DNA from: Telmatactis stephensoni
Taxonomy: Eukaryota > Cnidaria > Anthozoa > Actiniaria > Isophelliidae
Reading direction: 5' to 3'
NCBI GenBank assembly: GCA_029948255.1
Contig: JALIZF010001883.1
Location: forward strand, 930,001-994,000
DNA: 64,000 bases
Under the pieces are notes generated by a model. It was not told the origin of the DNA and did no database searches. It saw only the letters and a list, made by a program, of their open reading frames with translations. Shown here piece after piece: positions 44,730-56,247 of the stretch. A program made the position numbers and the translations under genes. Position 1 is the first letter of the stretch, and each line of letters starts with the position of its first letter.

Positions 44730-47490
44730 CCATGCAAAACTACTATAAACTACTACTTTAATATCAGAGTTCTTTATTATAATATCAACAAATGCATTTC
44801 TCAATAAACAAACAATACATGCTACAATAACTTATTTATTTATCAAGATGAAAGACTAGTGGTCATATTTTTTGAATTAGCTGATAAATGCACATTTAGT
44901 ATATTTTTACAAAATGAGTTCTTTTGAAGTCAATTAAGGGGCTAAATTTATTGTTGAAAGTGATAAAATGACATACAATCCAATTTTCATCTTGGTCATA
45001 AATACATAAACAAATGCTATTACCAAAAAAAAAATATTTTATTTTTTATCATTATGATATGAAGCTAATTTATATTTTAAAAATCATAAACAAATTGGAG
45101 TATTTTTTACAAATACAATCATGCTATCACAATGACATCAGCATAAAATAATTTCTGCAAACTTCATTTTACACAATATTTATAAATTCATGAAACATGA
45201 AAAAGTTAAAATTCATTATTTAGAATGCCTTTTTTGACATCTTCATTATGGTTGTCTAAGACATAAAGCATTACAAAAAGAAACCGCCACCTATTCATAT
45301 GTTTTGATATTATTGAAAATCTTACAGCCAAAAAAATAACTGCTTGCACACTTCAGTGTTTACATCCTACAAAAAAAAAACAAAAAAAACCACACACACA
45401 CAATAGATTAACATAAGTAATAAAAATGCAGATGAAGAATATGAAATGTTGTTTAAAAAAATATTTCCTGTGACATATACACAATATATACATGTACACA
45501 CATAAAAAATCATGTGTCAAATGATGTTCAAATAATAACAGCCCATCTTCTTACAGTGCTTTAATTGGGGCCACTTGAATTATAGTGACCAATCAAAAAC
45601 CAGTAAAACCATACATACTTAGAACTAATAACTGAAATAAACACTCAAATTATAGTATTCTCATACACGCTGATAACAATGTAGAGTTGAGAGCTGCAAT
45701 AAATTGATTAAATATCAGTTCATCTAAGTGGTCCTGGTTGAATTAGCAGCATTATAAATCAGTTACCTTTCAAAGATATAAATTTGTAAAGATTTTTTTA
45801 TGTACAAGATTCAATTTACTAAAAAACACTGGAATCAAGGCTAAAGCACCACACAGAACTTGGATTGAAATATTATTAATACAAATATTACATTTATTTT
45901 ATGATATATCCAATTTCTAGTATTTCATTTTCCTATAAATTAACATTATGTACATAAGAATCATTTATCAAAATATGACAACTTATGACTTTTTCATGCA
46001 ATCAGACATGAGCTAAGTTCTTCATTTTTAAAATTGTAAAAAATTGTTTATGTTCTTCAAATTTGTAATTACAGTATCAGAAACATGAGCTATAACTTAA
46101 CTACATAACTACATATACATTACATTCAGTTTTAATGTGTCATTCAATTATTAATTACAAATAAAATAATCCTTACTAAATTGTTTTCATGTTATTGAAC
46201 TGTTTTTATACACATATTAACTAAATCAAAATTGTTTGTGTCAAGACAACTATACACCTGTTTCATTCTATTCTCTTGATAGAACAAAAACATTGTCAAA
46301 TCAGAAATAAAATCTTGTTATGTATATCCAGTTGAGGGAAATTCAAAAGGTTCAGTTTTGGAGAATTTAGGCCAAATCTCACTCAACAAAACTAACTTAT
46401 TGATTGGAATAAATATTCTCTAATGAAGATGACTAAGCTTGCTAGTATATTTTTCAGGAGACTAAAGGGTAAAGATTACAAACCCTTAAGCAAATGCAAA
46501 TAAAAGCTTGATAGTAGCAATTTTTGTTTGTCTATTACCACAGGGAGCCCAATTCAGTTGAATAAAAAGGAAATATTTAGAATTATTACTTATTTAAATT
46601 TGAAAAACACATGTTTGAGTCTGGAATTAATGACAAAATTAATAAGAAAAAGATGGAATTTTGTATCCAAAATAGATTTGTTTTAATATTTGTTTTAATA
46701 TTTATTATGAATTGCTGTAAAAACCATTAGACCTCAATACAAATTGAAAATACTTAATTCTATGTTTTCTTCTCGTTTTCTTGATATGCCAGATACATGT
46801 AATTAAACCATGTTATCAGACATAAACTGGAAGAGACAATATTCACCTAATGTGTCATTCTATTCTACATATTAATTAATTAACTAAAGAAGAAAAATAA
46901 CAACAACAGCCACAAAAACAATCCAAGATATCCCAAATATAGAGAAGACAAAAAATCAAAATATGCTGTTCTGCAATATAAAGCTGTTGAAATGCTTTAT
47001 TTAACTTGTTTGATAATATGAAAGTTTTGAAACTGTTTCCTTTCTTAGAATTATTAACCACTACTGCAAACTCAATTATAAAATCTCACACTGAATCTGA
47101 ATAGTCAAGTTTCCCATTACTATAGATAACTAATGTTCCTGACAAAAGCAAATTTATACAGGCTTAATAATTAGCCCAAACTCAATGAAATTATTCAAAA
47201 TAGATGCTAGGAAATGCACAAAATTTTGTTAAAAAAACAACACAAAAATCGCATTTATTCCCATGGGTTTCCATGGAAAAAAAGGCTAAGCTTGTACAGA
47301 TATGCCTTTTGTCAAGAGGTTCAACGTCTCTTATAAAGGAAAACTAGACTATTACTGTTAATATAGGTCAATGAGCTTGCAAATTGATATAATTCACCAA
47401 AAGACCAAACTGTTATAGTATATGCAAACTTAGAACAAATGGATTAGCAATCTTTATTTTAACTTTTTCAAACCCTTTTTTAAACCAGAT
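44730..47490. other. Long AT-rich non-coding region
   Basis: About 2.8 kb, very A+T-rich, with many stops in every frame and no clear repeat array or TE protein. Nothing assignable. Confidence 0.6.
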
Positions 47491-48436
47491 TATATAATAG
47501 AATTTTACGAGCACGCAATCTGATTGGTCAATTAGCCATACTTTATCAGAGTACAGATAATAGAAGTGACGTCACAAAATCAAAATCTTTTACTCACAAT
47601 CTTTGTTGTGAGTCCTTCAAGCCTATTTCATTCGCAAAATAAGCAAAAATTTCTTCAGTAAACACAAGAAAATTTATTCCTTTATTGCACAATCCCTGGC
47701 GACCAAGTCCAAACAAGTGAAAATTCCCGTCATTTTCTGTTAGCGGACGCGCGCGTTTGTACACCCGAACAGCGGGAAAAGGTAATGCGATGAACTTTTA
47801 AGTTGATTTTAACACAAATAACACGGGAAAAAAAGACAGCAAATGTAAATGACCTTCAGGTTGTGGGTTTCAAGGCAAAGCTGACGTCTTCTATAAACTG
47901 GAACCAAATCTTTTGGAGCTGTAAAATATAATTTGTGAGTTTTTTCGATCGAGTATTTTGGATGTTTGTCGAGGAGCTACAGTCTTCACTCAACGTTGTA
48001 AAAGCAAGAATGTACTTAAATCTGAGTCTGAGACTCATTCAATATTTCTATGATTTCTGAAAACAACAATTTGAAGTCAACATGCTTGTTGAAGACGACG
48101 ACAAGAAGTTTCTTTACTTATCAGAATCCATTTTTGTACCAATAAGTACGCCTCACCAACTTTCAAGATTCTGGATGTAAACCTCAGTTTGGATCATGTC
48201 AGGCAAGATAGATTTTGGGGAAATCTAATCACCGGTTCAAAATAAATGAGGTAACTTAATGAATTACGTAGAATAAAACACTATAGAAAAACTATTTTTT
48301 GCATAATTTTGACGATATGATAGTATCTTGTGAAATTTTGTCGATTCACCCGATCAATGTCGAAAGACGCACGCTCTGTTTACCTAAATTTTTATTCTCA
48401 GTTTTGCTTTCTTTGCTCGTAAAATTCTATTATATA
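47491..48436. mobile_element. 946-bp non-autonomous DNA transposon with perfect 23-bp TIRs
   Basis: 47491-47513 (TATATAATAGAATTTTACGA...) is the exact reverse complement of 48414-48436. If the outer TA is a target duplication the element is Tc1/mariner-like. The inside has no coding frame and contains GATTGGTCAAT and TGACGTCA, motifs seen in other MITEs of this window. Confidence 0.85.
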
Positions 48437-48440
48437 AAGC

Positions 48441-48616
48441 AAATAGATCAGGCGTAGCTATGTTCTGTACTCTGATGAAACACTCCTGAAGCTGTAAAAT
48501 ACTCAAAAAGCTATAGAAATCACTCGCCTACGGCTCGTGCTTTCTATAACTTTTTTCGTGTTTTACAGCTCCAGTGTTCCATCAGAGTACAGAACATAGC
48601 TACGCCTGATCTATTT
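48441..48616. repeat. Foldback MITE with CTCGCCTACGGCTCG centre
   Basis: Near-perfect hairpin: AAATAGATCAGGCGTAGCTA from 48441 and its complement ending at 48616, then ATGTTCTGTACTCTGATG and the matching inner arm. It starts 4 bp after the end of the 946-bp element. Confidence 0.88.
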
Positions 48617-48766
48617 GTTAAGTGAGCCCATGTGTGACATCAAGTCCCCACAATAACTCGATTCTATGTTTGCATTAAACAAGTTAAAAATGGAATCTTC
48701 TTTGGCCAATAACACAGGAAGCCCAATTCATTTGAAACAAGAGCATAAAAAAACTATTAAAACTTG

Positions 48767-48896
48767 AGGCGCTGTTACCAATGCAATTTTTCTTGCAACT
48801 TGCAATGCAATGCCATTGTTTCAGAAGAGATTCCCTTTTACAACAATGGCATTGCATTGCAAGTTGCAAGAAAAATTACACCGTGTAACAGCGCCT
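48767..48896. repeat. Foldback MITE with AGGCGCTGTTAC termini
   Basis: AGGCGCTGTTAC at 48767 and GTAACAGCGCCT ending at 48896; inner arms TTTTTCTTGCAACTTGCAAT and ATTGCAAGTTGCAAGAAAAA pair over more than 35 bp. No clear target duplication. Confidence 0.85.
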
Positions 48897-48899
48897 TTA

Positions 48900-49688
48900 A
48901 TAGGGAGCTCAACAATTAGGTAAAACCTAATTTCTATATTATTCTATACAATGATCTTCCTTTTAATAAGATAAAATCACATTGAAACAAAATAAACATC
49001 ACTAATCACTAAAAGGAACAATTTAAAAAGTGGAAGCGTACTAGAAGAAAACTAGTTTATGCCACAATAAACAAAAGTAATTCTTTGAAAAATTCTCAAT
49101 TATTATGATTGCAGTTGATTGTCAGATGTTTATATATCTACAAAACACTAGAGCTGCCAATGTGCAATTCACATATTTTCTAAAAGAAAATTCTAATTTG
49201 TTTGTTTTAAACCCATGCCATGACTGAGTTTCTTTGAAAAAACAAATGATTTGAAAATGACAACATAATTTCAAAACACTTGTTGTAGGTATCAATGAAA
49301 TTCATCTTGTTATAATTGCTTAAGTCAACCAAGTTTCAAAACATTTTAAACAGTTTGCTTATTAGACTAAAACACAACTTTCATAATGGCTCCTGCTACT
49401 TGGCAAAAATAAATTTAAACAACTATCTAAATCATTGAAAAAATATGAAGTCATGAAAATTCTTAATTTACATGAGTAGAAGTATCAAAACATCCAGGAT
49501 AGAATTAAATCCTTAACAGAATTGATATTTAAAAATGCACCAAAACAATACCAATAAGGCTTTTAATCAATTTCACATACAAAACAACTATTTTTCACGG
49601 TGAATATTAGACTTCTCTAATTTTATAGTATTCAATATAAGTAACTCGTAGCATTAATTCACTTTCTGTTAGAAACAGCTAGTTTTAA
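48900..49688. other. AT-rich non-coding region
   Basis: No gene, repeat array or inverted repeat recognised. Confidence 0.55.
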
Positions 49689-49936
49689 GTATAGTATAAA
49701 GAATGAGAGAGAGTGTTTTATCGGATATAAAGATCCGAGCCGTAACGGCTTAAAAAACTCCAACACATATTAGAGTTGTTCTCTAAAAGAAAATCAAAAA
49801 TATCTTCATTTATCTTGGAGAAAATCGAGGTTGAAGTTGATGTAAATTAGGCCGAATCTTTATCAGATATAAAGACACTCGTCACGGTGGCGATTTTCAT
49901 TGTGTTCGCCTTATGAATTATTAATGAGTTTTTTAA
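49689..49936. repeat. MITE (family c, copy 2, inverted)
   Basis: Opposite orientation to 36463-36754: starts GTATAGTATAAAGAATGAGA and ends ATTATTAATGAGTTTTTTAA. Its hairpin centre is deleted relative to copy 1 (GATCCGAGCCGTAACGGC runs straight into TTAAAAAACTCC). Confidence 0.8.
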
Positions 49937-49939
49937 ATC

Positions 49940-50460
49940 GCTATAAAAGAGTAATATCGCTCATCAAGCTGTCTCGTTTCGCAACGTATTACGATACAAG
50001 ATGAGTGATTTTCATTTTCACATTACTAGCAGACTATTTTGACAAATAATTTCGATATCTTACGTTTTAAACAACTTTTATATCAATTTAAATTTATTTT
50101 CTACAAAATCAAACTTTAATATAAGCTAACAGTGAGGACACTCAAACCATGAACACTTGACTTTAATATTAAGTTTAGATTATTTAGATTTTCTGAGCTT
50201 TCTACTCCTTCAAACCTTCTAACAAGCTAGTAGGATTGAGCTGAAATATACTATGTGATCAAAATGAAACTAAATTCTAGCAGTTTTAAAAAAGAACCAA
50301 GTGTTCACGGTTAGAGTGTCCTCACTGTAAACTTTAATAGGTAGCTAAATCTTATAAATTCGATACGTACCACACATCAACATCCCAGATGGTTAACATG
50401 CTTTACTCAAGTCGGTCCAGTTCCACTAAAACCAATTAAGCGTAAAATGTAACTTATTCT
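49940..50460. other. AT-rich non-coding region
   Basis: No gene found. ACAGTGAGGACACTC near 50130 pairs with GAGTGTCCTCACTGT near 50314, together with TGAACACTTG/CAAGTGTTCA, so 50130-50330 is another foldback. Confidence 0.55.
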
Positions 50461-50461
50461 C

Positions 50462-51470
50462 ACCATTTACACGAATCGATAATGAGATGCACGATTCGTA
50501 AACCCCTTTGACGATTCATACGAATCGTACGAATGGTACGAATCGACAGGCCCCCTTCGAGCAGCTTTCCATGGTTGAGTCTGCCAGAGTCTAAGTCCAC
50601 TATATACCCATCTGCGCATGTGCGAAACACAGGATTCCCAACAAACAACATGCGCTAACCATTCACACGAATCGATAATGAGATGCACGATTCGTAAACC
50701 CCTTTGACGATTCGTACGAATCGTACGAATCGACAGGCCCCCTTCGAGCAGCTTTGAGTCTGCCAGAGTCTAAGTCCACTATATACCCATCTGCGCATGT
50801 GCGCGACACAGGAATCCCAACAACATGCACTAACCATTCACACGAATCGATAATGAGATGCACAATTCGTAAACCCCTTTGACGATTCGTACGAATCGTA
50901 CGAATCGTACGAATTGACAGGCCCCCTTCGAGCAGCTTTGAGTCTGCCAGAGTCTAAGTCAACTATATACCCATCTGCACATGTGCGCAACACAGGAATC
51001 CCAACAACATGCGCTAACCATTCACACGAATCGATTTAACAAATTGAAGATGGTTTTGAGTTGTCTGTCCTCTTATTGACACACTCTTGACGTCATAAAA
51101 TGTTCAAAACTCAAGTGGAATCACGAGCGCAGCGAACGGGGCAACAGGGCAAACACAGCAAACGGGGCAACAGAACGAGCGCGCGCGCTGAAACGCGTCA
51201 GCAGTGTGTCTGTCCTCTTATTGACACACTCTAATCAACCAATCAGATCGCGAGATTAGTATCAAGTGTTGTAAAAAATGAGATGCACGATTCGTAAACC
51301 CCTTTGACGATTCGTACGAATCGTACGAATCGTACGAATGGACAGGCCCCCTTCGAGCAGCTTTGAGTCTGCCAGAGTCTAAGTCCACTATATACCCATC
51401 TGCGCATGTGCGCGACACAGGAATGCACAATCCATTTAAACGAATCGATAATGAGATGCCATTCGCAAAC
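50462..51470. repeat. Tandem ~180-bp repeats rich in CGAATCG/CGATTCG
   Basis: Four full copies and one partial start near 50467, 50665, 50839, 51026 (resuming at 51278) and 51436. Each has ACACGAATCGATAATGAGAT, a TCGTACGAAT mini-array of variable number (2-3 units), a GC-richer part with CAGGCCCCCTTCGAGCAGC, and CTATATACCCATCTGC. Minus-strand frames are open in each copy, but copy-length differences break them, so I regard them as chance. A single inverted version of the CACACGAATCGA/ATTCGTAAA piece occurs at 55201-55222. Confidence 0.85.
51037..51277. mobile_element. Small insertion within the tandem repeats
   Basis: The fourth repeat unit is interrupted between CACGAATCGAT (51036) and AATGAGATGCACG (51278). 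The inserted ~240 bp carries two direct copies of TGTCTGTCCTCTTATTGACA (51063 and 51208), GAGCGCAGCGAACGG and CCAATCAGATCGCG. Probably a non-autonomous element; its termini are unclear. Confidence 0.6.
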
Positions 51471-52041
51471 CATCTTTACCATTACGTAAATATTCATTAT
51501 CCCTTGGTGTAATTATTCATGTTGTATGCATATCAATAACCTGTACTGTCTGCTATAACAAGTGAAAAGTAATATATGCACTTTTGCACTTTTTCGATTT
51601 TTATTAATTTTGTCCCAAAAGGTTTAAAAATGAAATGCAATTCACATAAATTGTTCCATATTGGCCAAACAATATTCCCTGGTTATTAATGGTACTTTTT
51701 GGAAAAAAATAATAATACTCTTTTTGTACAAACCCTAATACTTGCACTACCACACAGGAATTAGATGATGAAATTGTACAAACCATACACTTTTATAACT
51801 GCTGTTTATTACTACATTAAGTTGGTTAACATATATTACAGATTTGCTGACAATGTTCATAGACTGTTCTATATAAATGACACCAAATTTGCTTTTCTAC
51901 AACATTTCTGACAAACTATTACAAAAAGGATCACTGATGATTGGAATTGAACCATTAAACTTTGGAATCTCATCAGTAATGGCTATATGAAAAATTTGTG
52001 TTTGAATATGAATGAAAACATGAGAAGCGATGGTGGAAAGA

Positions 52042-52158
52042 GACATAAATTTATGTCCCTTGTAAGAGAAAACATAAATTTATGCTCTCACACAAAGGAC
52101 ATAAATTTATGTCCCTTGTAACAGTAAACATAAATTTATGCTCTCAAAGGACATAAAT
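52042..52158. repeat. CATAAATTTATG palindrome array, left
   Basis: Four copies of the 12-bp palindrome, alternately followed by TCCCTTGTAA and CTCTC, plus a partial fifth (GGACATAAATTA). The same palindrome forms the larger array at 53866-54530 on the other side of the RecQ fragment. Confidence 0.8.
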
Positions 52159-53383
52159 TAGAAGACGTCTGGTGACCTTTCCAGGAAAATTAGCGACGAT
52201 TTTTGGAAAAATTTAATAAGTCCACTCCCCAAATGTTCATTCAAGCGAATCGAGCGGCAAAATGACAACAGGTGAGAACATCGTGATTTTTCATTAAGAC
52301 TGAAAGTGTTTCAAATACAACTTATTTCCTTTCCTTTAAACTTCTTTTAAGCATAATTATTTTGATTTTTTAACTTCTGTTGCTGTTTTTCGCCAAGCTA
52401 AAAAGTGACAGCTATTTGTTTGTGGAGCCAGAGTTTCTAGTTACGATTTCAATACTTTAATGTTTTATAGTAAAAAATGACTTGACAGGAAGCAAAATGG
52501 AAGAGAACGATCCAAATATTCTTGTACATTACGAAAAAAATTCCAATATTTCATATGTGCACAAAAAAATACTTTTTTAGTCATTCAAGACTGTTAGGCT
52601 GTCAAAAATACTTGGTTTTCGTGCGCCCTGCATACGTAGCGACAAGCCTTCAATTCCAAAATGCTAGAAAATGACATTAAAATGCTTTTTTTCCCTCAGT
52701 AAAGAATTATCAAGGTTTCATATGACATAGAAATCATTTCTTTGGTATCTGACATATTAAAACTCCCAACTATCATATTTGACTTTTTTATCTCCCAAAA
52801 TATGATCTTTGAAAGTGTGGTCTTGAACTGAGATGTGATGAAAATGATGCTTTGTAGCTTCGCAAAAAGAGTGAGGAAAAAGCTCAAAAATCAAACTAAT
52901 TACGTACAAAAGCAGTTAGAAGGGAAACTAACAAGTTGTTATCACAGCCGTTTTAATATTTTCTCACCTGTTTTCATTTTCCCGCTCGATTCGCTAGAGC
53001 TTGAGTGCAAAAAGTAGACATGATTATTATCCAAAAATCTTCGCTAATTTTACTGGAAAAGTGGCCAGAAGTCTTCGGAAATGAGATTAATGTTTCCTTC
53101 ATTGACTGATGTAAAAATCTTTCACTAAACCTGCTTTATCTTACCCTGCGAGCAGAGCCTCCCTTTACCTCCTCCTCAACCTCGTTCTTCGAAGAAAGAG
53201 AAGGAAGGGAGACTGCATAAATCGTGTATTTTCTTCCAGTTTAGATATGATTCCGGGAGATTCCGGGATAATTAGATGCATAATTTCCTGTTTGAAAGCG
53301 GTTTAGAACCGGAATAGCTGCGCGAGTCTATAGGAAAGTGGTTATTTGCTGGCCAAAACTGAGCCCGCATTTAAACAACAATC

Positions 53384-53836
53384 ATGGCGGAATATTTGGA
53401 AAGTGTAAACTTTCAAAGCTCTTTTCAAATTGCCTTAGAACGTGTATTATCTAAAATAACTGGACTTCAACCAACCTCCCATCAAGAGCGAGCTTTAATG
53501 ACTTTCTTAAGTGGAAAAGACACTTTCGTTTCGTTACCTACAGGCCACGGAAAATCCTTAATTTTCCAGTTAGTTGTTCCCGTAATGAAAGAACTCCATG
53601 CTTTATATCCTAGCGATTATCCTATCAAAAACCCATCGCTGATTGTGATAGCGCCACTTAAGGCACTGATGACCGACCAAATATCTTCTTGTGAAATTTG
53701 GCCTTAAAGCCGTCAAGCTTGACGAACCTGAACGTGATTCTGCAATCGATGAAGACATAATTTTTACCAGCCCTGAAACACTTGCTAGCAATTTTGCCAC
53801 GATCATTTTATCTACGAATTTAAATTTATTTAAATA
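53384..53836 (+). pseudogene. RecQ-like helicase, N-terminal fragment
   Basis: MAEYLESVNFQSSFQIALER at 53384 starts a helicase domain: a Q-like region (GLQPTSHQERALMTFLSGKD), Walker A in SLPTGHGKSLIFQLV, motif Ia in LIVIAPLKALMTDQI, then after a one-base frame change near 53690 LVKFGLKAVKLDEPERD and IIFTSPETLASN. The DEAH box and later motifs are absent: the sequence turns into AT-rich repeats (AATTTATTTAAATAAA) and the minisatellite. A truncated copy. RecQ helicases unwind DNA 3' to 5' (family knowledge). Whether the RING-like gene at 55 kb belonged to the same gene or element cannot be told from one copy. Confidence 0.75.
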
Positions 53837-53865
53837 AATTTATAAAATTATAAAAATAAATTTAT

Positions 53866-54530
53866 AATAAATTTATTTCCACTGACAACGAATATTTGGT
53901 AGTGCATCATTTATCTACGAGCATAAATTTATGTCCACTGACTATGAATATTTGGTAGCCCATGGTTTATCTACGAGCATAAATTTATGTCCAGTGACAA
54001 CGAATATTTGGTAGTGCATCATTTATCTACGAGCATAAATTTATGTCCACTGACTATGAATATTTGGTAGCCCATCGTTTATCTACGAGCATAAATTTAT
54101 GTCCAGTGACAACGAATATTTGGTAGTGCATCATTTATCTACGAGCATAAATTTATGTCCACTGACTATGAATATTTGGTAGCCCATCGTTTATCTACGA
54201 GCATAAATTTATGTCCAGTGACAACGAATATTTGGTAGTGCATCATTTATCTACGAGCATAAATTTATGTCCACTGACTATGAATATTCGGTAGCCCATC
54301 GTTTATCTACGAGCATAAATTTATGTCCAGTGACAACGAATATTTGGTAGTGCATTTATCTACGAGCATAAATTTATGTCCACTGACTATGAATATTTGG
54401 TAGCCCATCATTTATCTATGAGCATAAATTTATGTCCACTGACTATGAATATTTGGTAGCCCATCATTTATCTATGAGCATAAATTTATGTCCACTGACT
54501 ATGAATATTTGTTAGCAGATCGTTTTGCTA
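53866..54530. repeat. 56-bp minisatellite arranged as a 112-bp dimer
   Basis: About twelve units of 56 bp. Two types alternate: one with CCACTGACTATGAATATTTG and GTAGCCCATCG, the other with CCAGTGACAACGAATATTTG and GTAGTGCATCA. Both contain GAGCATAAATTTATGTCCA, with the CATAAATTTATG palindrome. The alternation is regular for most of the array and becomes same-type at the right end. Confidence 0.9.
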
Positions 54531-56247
54531 CGAGTACACATTTATGTCCATTTACAACGAGTAGTTGGCAGTGCAAATTAGGGAACTGTACATCGATGTC
54601 AAAATTCGCAAAAAGGTGCTTTATTGAGGAACATGGAAATTCTGTACAACATTTTAATTCATTTTGTAACTTTCTGGGCTTTTTAATTTAAAAATTCTAA
54701 TTTGTTTAGTGTAGTATAAAAAGTTGACCGTAATGTACATATTTTGTTATTGATATTCAGTATTGTGCTGAGAAATAACACATTATAGACATGTGTATTG
54801 TTAATAAAAACAACAGCAATATTTATGGCACTGATTGTATCATTTTTTATTTTGGGTGTTGGAGGCAAGATCAGAAACTGTTCCTTTTAAACACTGTAGA
54901 GGATATGATATTTCAGGCATCAAGCATGAGGCCGTAAAATCTGTCCAATAAAGAATAATTGGCCAAAAAATAATAATCAAGTAACACACAATACTGTCTA
55001 CTTTGAACACTTTTAAATTGGTCATCAACTTGTATTTTTTTCATATTGTCATAAATGTACCTTTTTAAAAAATATATTAACAGAAATGTCCAATTTGACA
55101 GGCTTTTCTTTAAAAAAAGGCATTAGTGCAAAAGTGCATATATAACTTTTCACTTGTTTATGCATTTCAATGAAGTTCACAATCTGTTATGAATCATAAA
55201 CCACCATTTACGAATCGACTCGATTCGTGTGTATTGGACAACCCTCGAAATGTGCCACTGCCTTTGTCAAATGTGTAACGCTTTTGAAATCAATCATCCC
55301 CTCTACCTAAGAGGAAGCCAACTAAGTCAAGAAGGGATTGAAACTCTTGTTCTAGGAGAAAAATTAACAATCATTAATACCATGGCAGAAAACCATCATA
55401 AAGGCTTTGAAGCTTTTATTCAAGAAGCAATTAAAAATCAATGGCTTTTAGTTCTCATAAATGACAATTTTACAACAGTACATTCCAAACGAAGGCCCAA
55501 TAATGAGTCTCTGTCTGAAGTTCTGTCTGAAAATCCAAAAATGATTTCAGTGCTGCTTATGATATTGCGATGGGTACCAGTTTGGCTAACTACATGAGAA
55601 AATTTATGGTCTTCCAACCAGGTGACTGGCCTTGCCAATTTTACTGCAGGCAAAATATCTATGAACGTCTGAGAAAGTTCAACAATGTATCGGTATCAAA
55701 CAGTGCATGCACTTATGAAGATTTTAACCAAACACCATATGACCACAGTTCATATTCGTTTTCCTCATCAATAGATTCTGGTCCTTCTAATGTTAGTACA
55801 GAGTATCCCAGCAACCGTCACTTCTCTCTACCATACCAATGATTGGACCTCTTCATATATCCTTAAATAGCAGAGAACACCTGGTTAAAATATTTCATCC
55901 CTTCTTTAAGTCTATATACGAAAAAATATTCCCTAAAGGCCGGCACACACTAGGAGTCAGGTTGCTGCGACACGACGCGGTGACAATTCCCGGCGACAAT
56001 TCCCTTGTGTGTACTGTGGAATTTTCGTGAAAAATCTTGTCGCCTCGACAAAATTTTGTCTCTGCAACAGGTCGCATGAATTCAAACTGGTTTGAATTTG
56101 TGCGACCTGTTGCAGCGACAAAATGAGTGAAAGCGGCGCTGTCACATCGTGTGTACCACTTGTGCGACATAGCCCTGCATCAAAAAACAAGCAACCAATG
56201 AGAGAACATCAGATATCTCCCATGATCCCTCTGTAAACACTTCCAAA

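Larger units (their letters stand above)
51558..55160. other. Putative RecQ-bearing element marked by inverted repeats
   Basis: ACAAGTGAAAAGTAATATAT with GCACTTTTGCAC (51558-51592) is matched in inverse by 55122-55160 (GTGCAAAAGTGCATATATAA, CTTTTCACTTGT). Outside these, the left tandem repeats and the right CGAATCG piece at 55201-55222 are also inverted relatives. Between them lie two CATAAATTTATG arrays and a RecQ-like fragment. I infer one element of about 3.6-4.8 kb; no target duplication is resolved. Confidence 0.5.

Noticed and set aside
50460..51497. Open minus-strand frames repeated in each tandem unit (about 60-84 codons)
   Set aside because: They follow the repeat unit, vary in frame with unit length and show no protein family; chance frames in a satellite.
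53866..54530. CRISPR-like array
   Set aside because: Spacing is regular, but spacers are not unique (two alternating types) and the context is animal TE DNA; a minisatellite.
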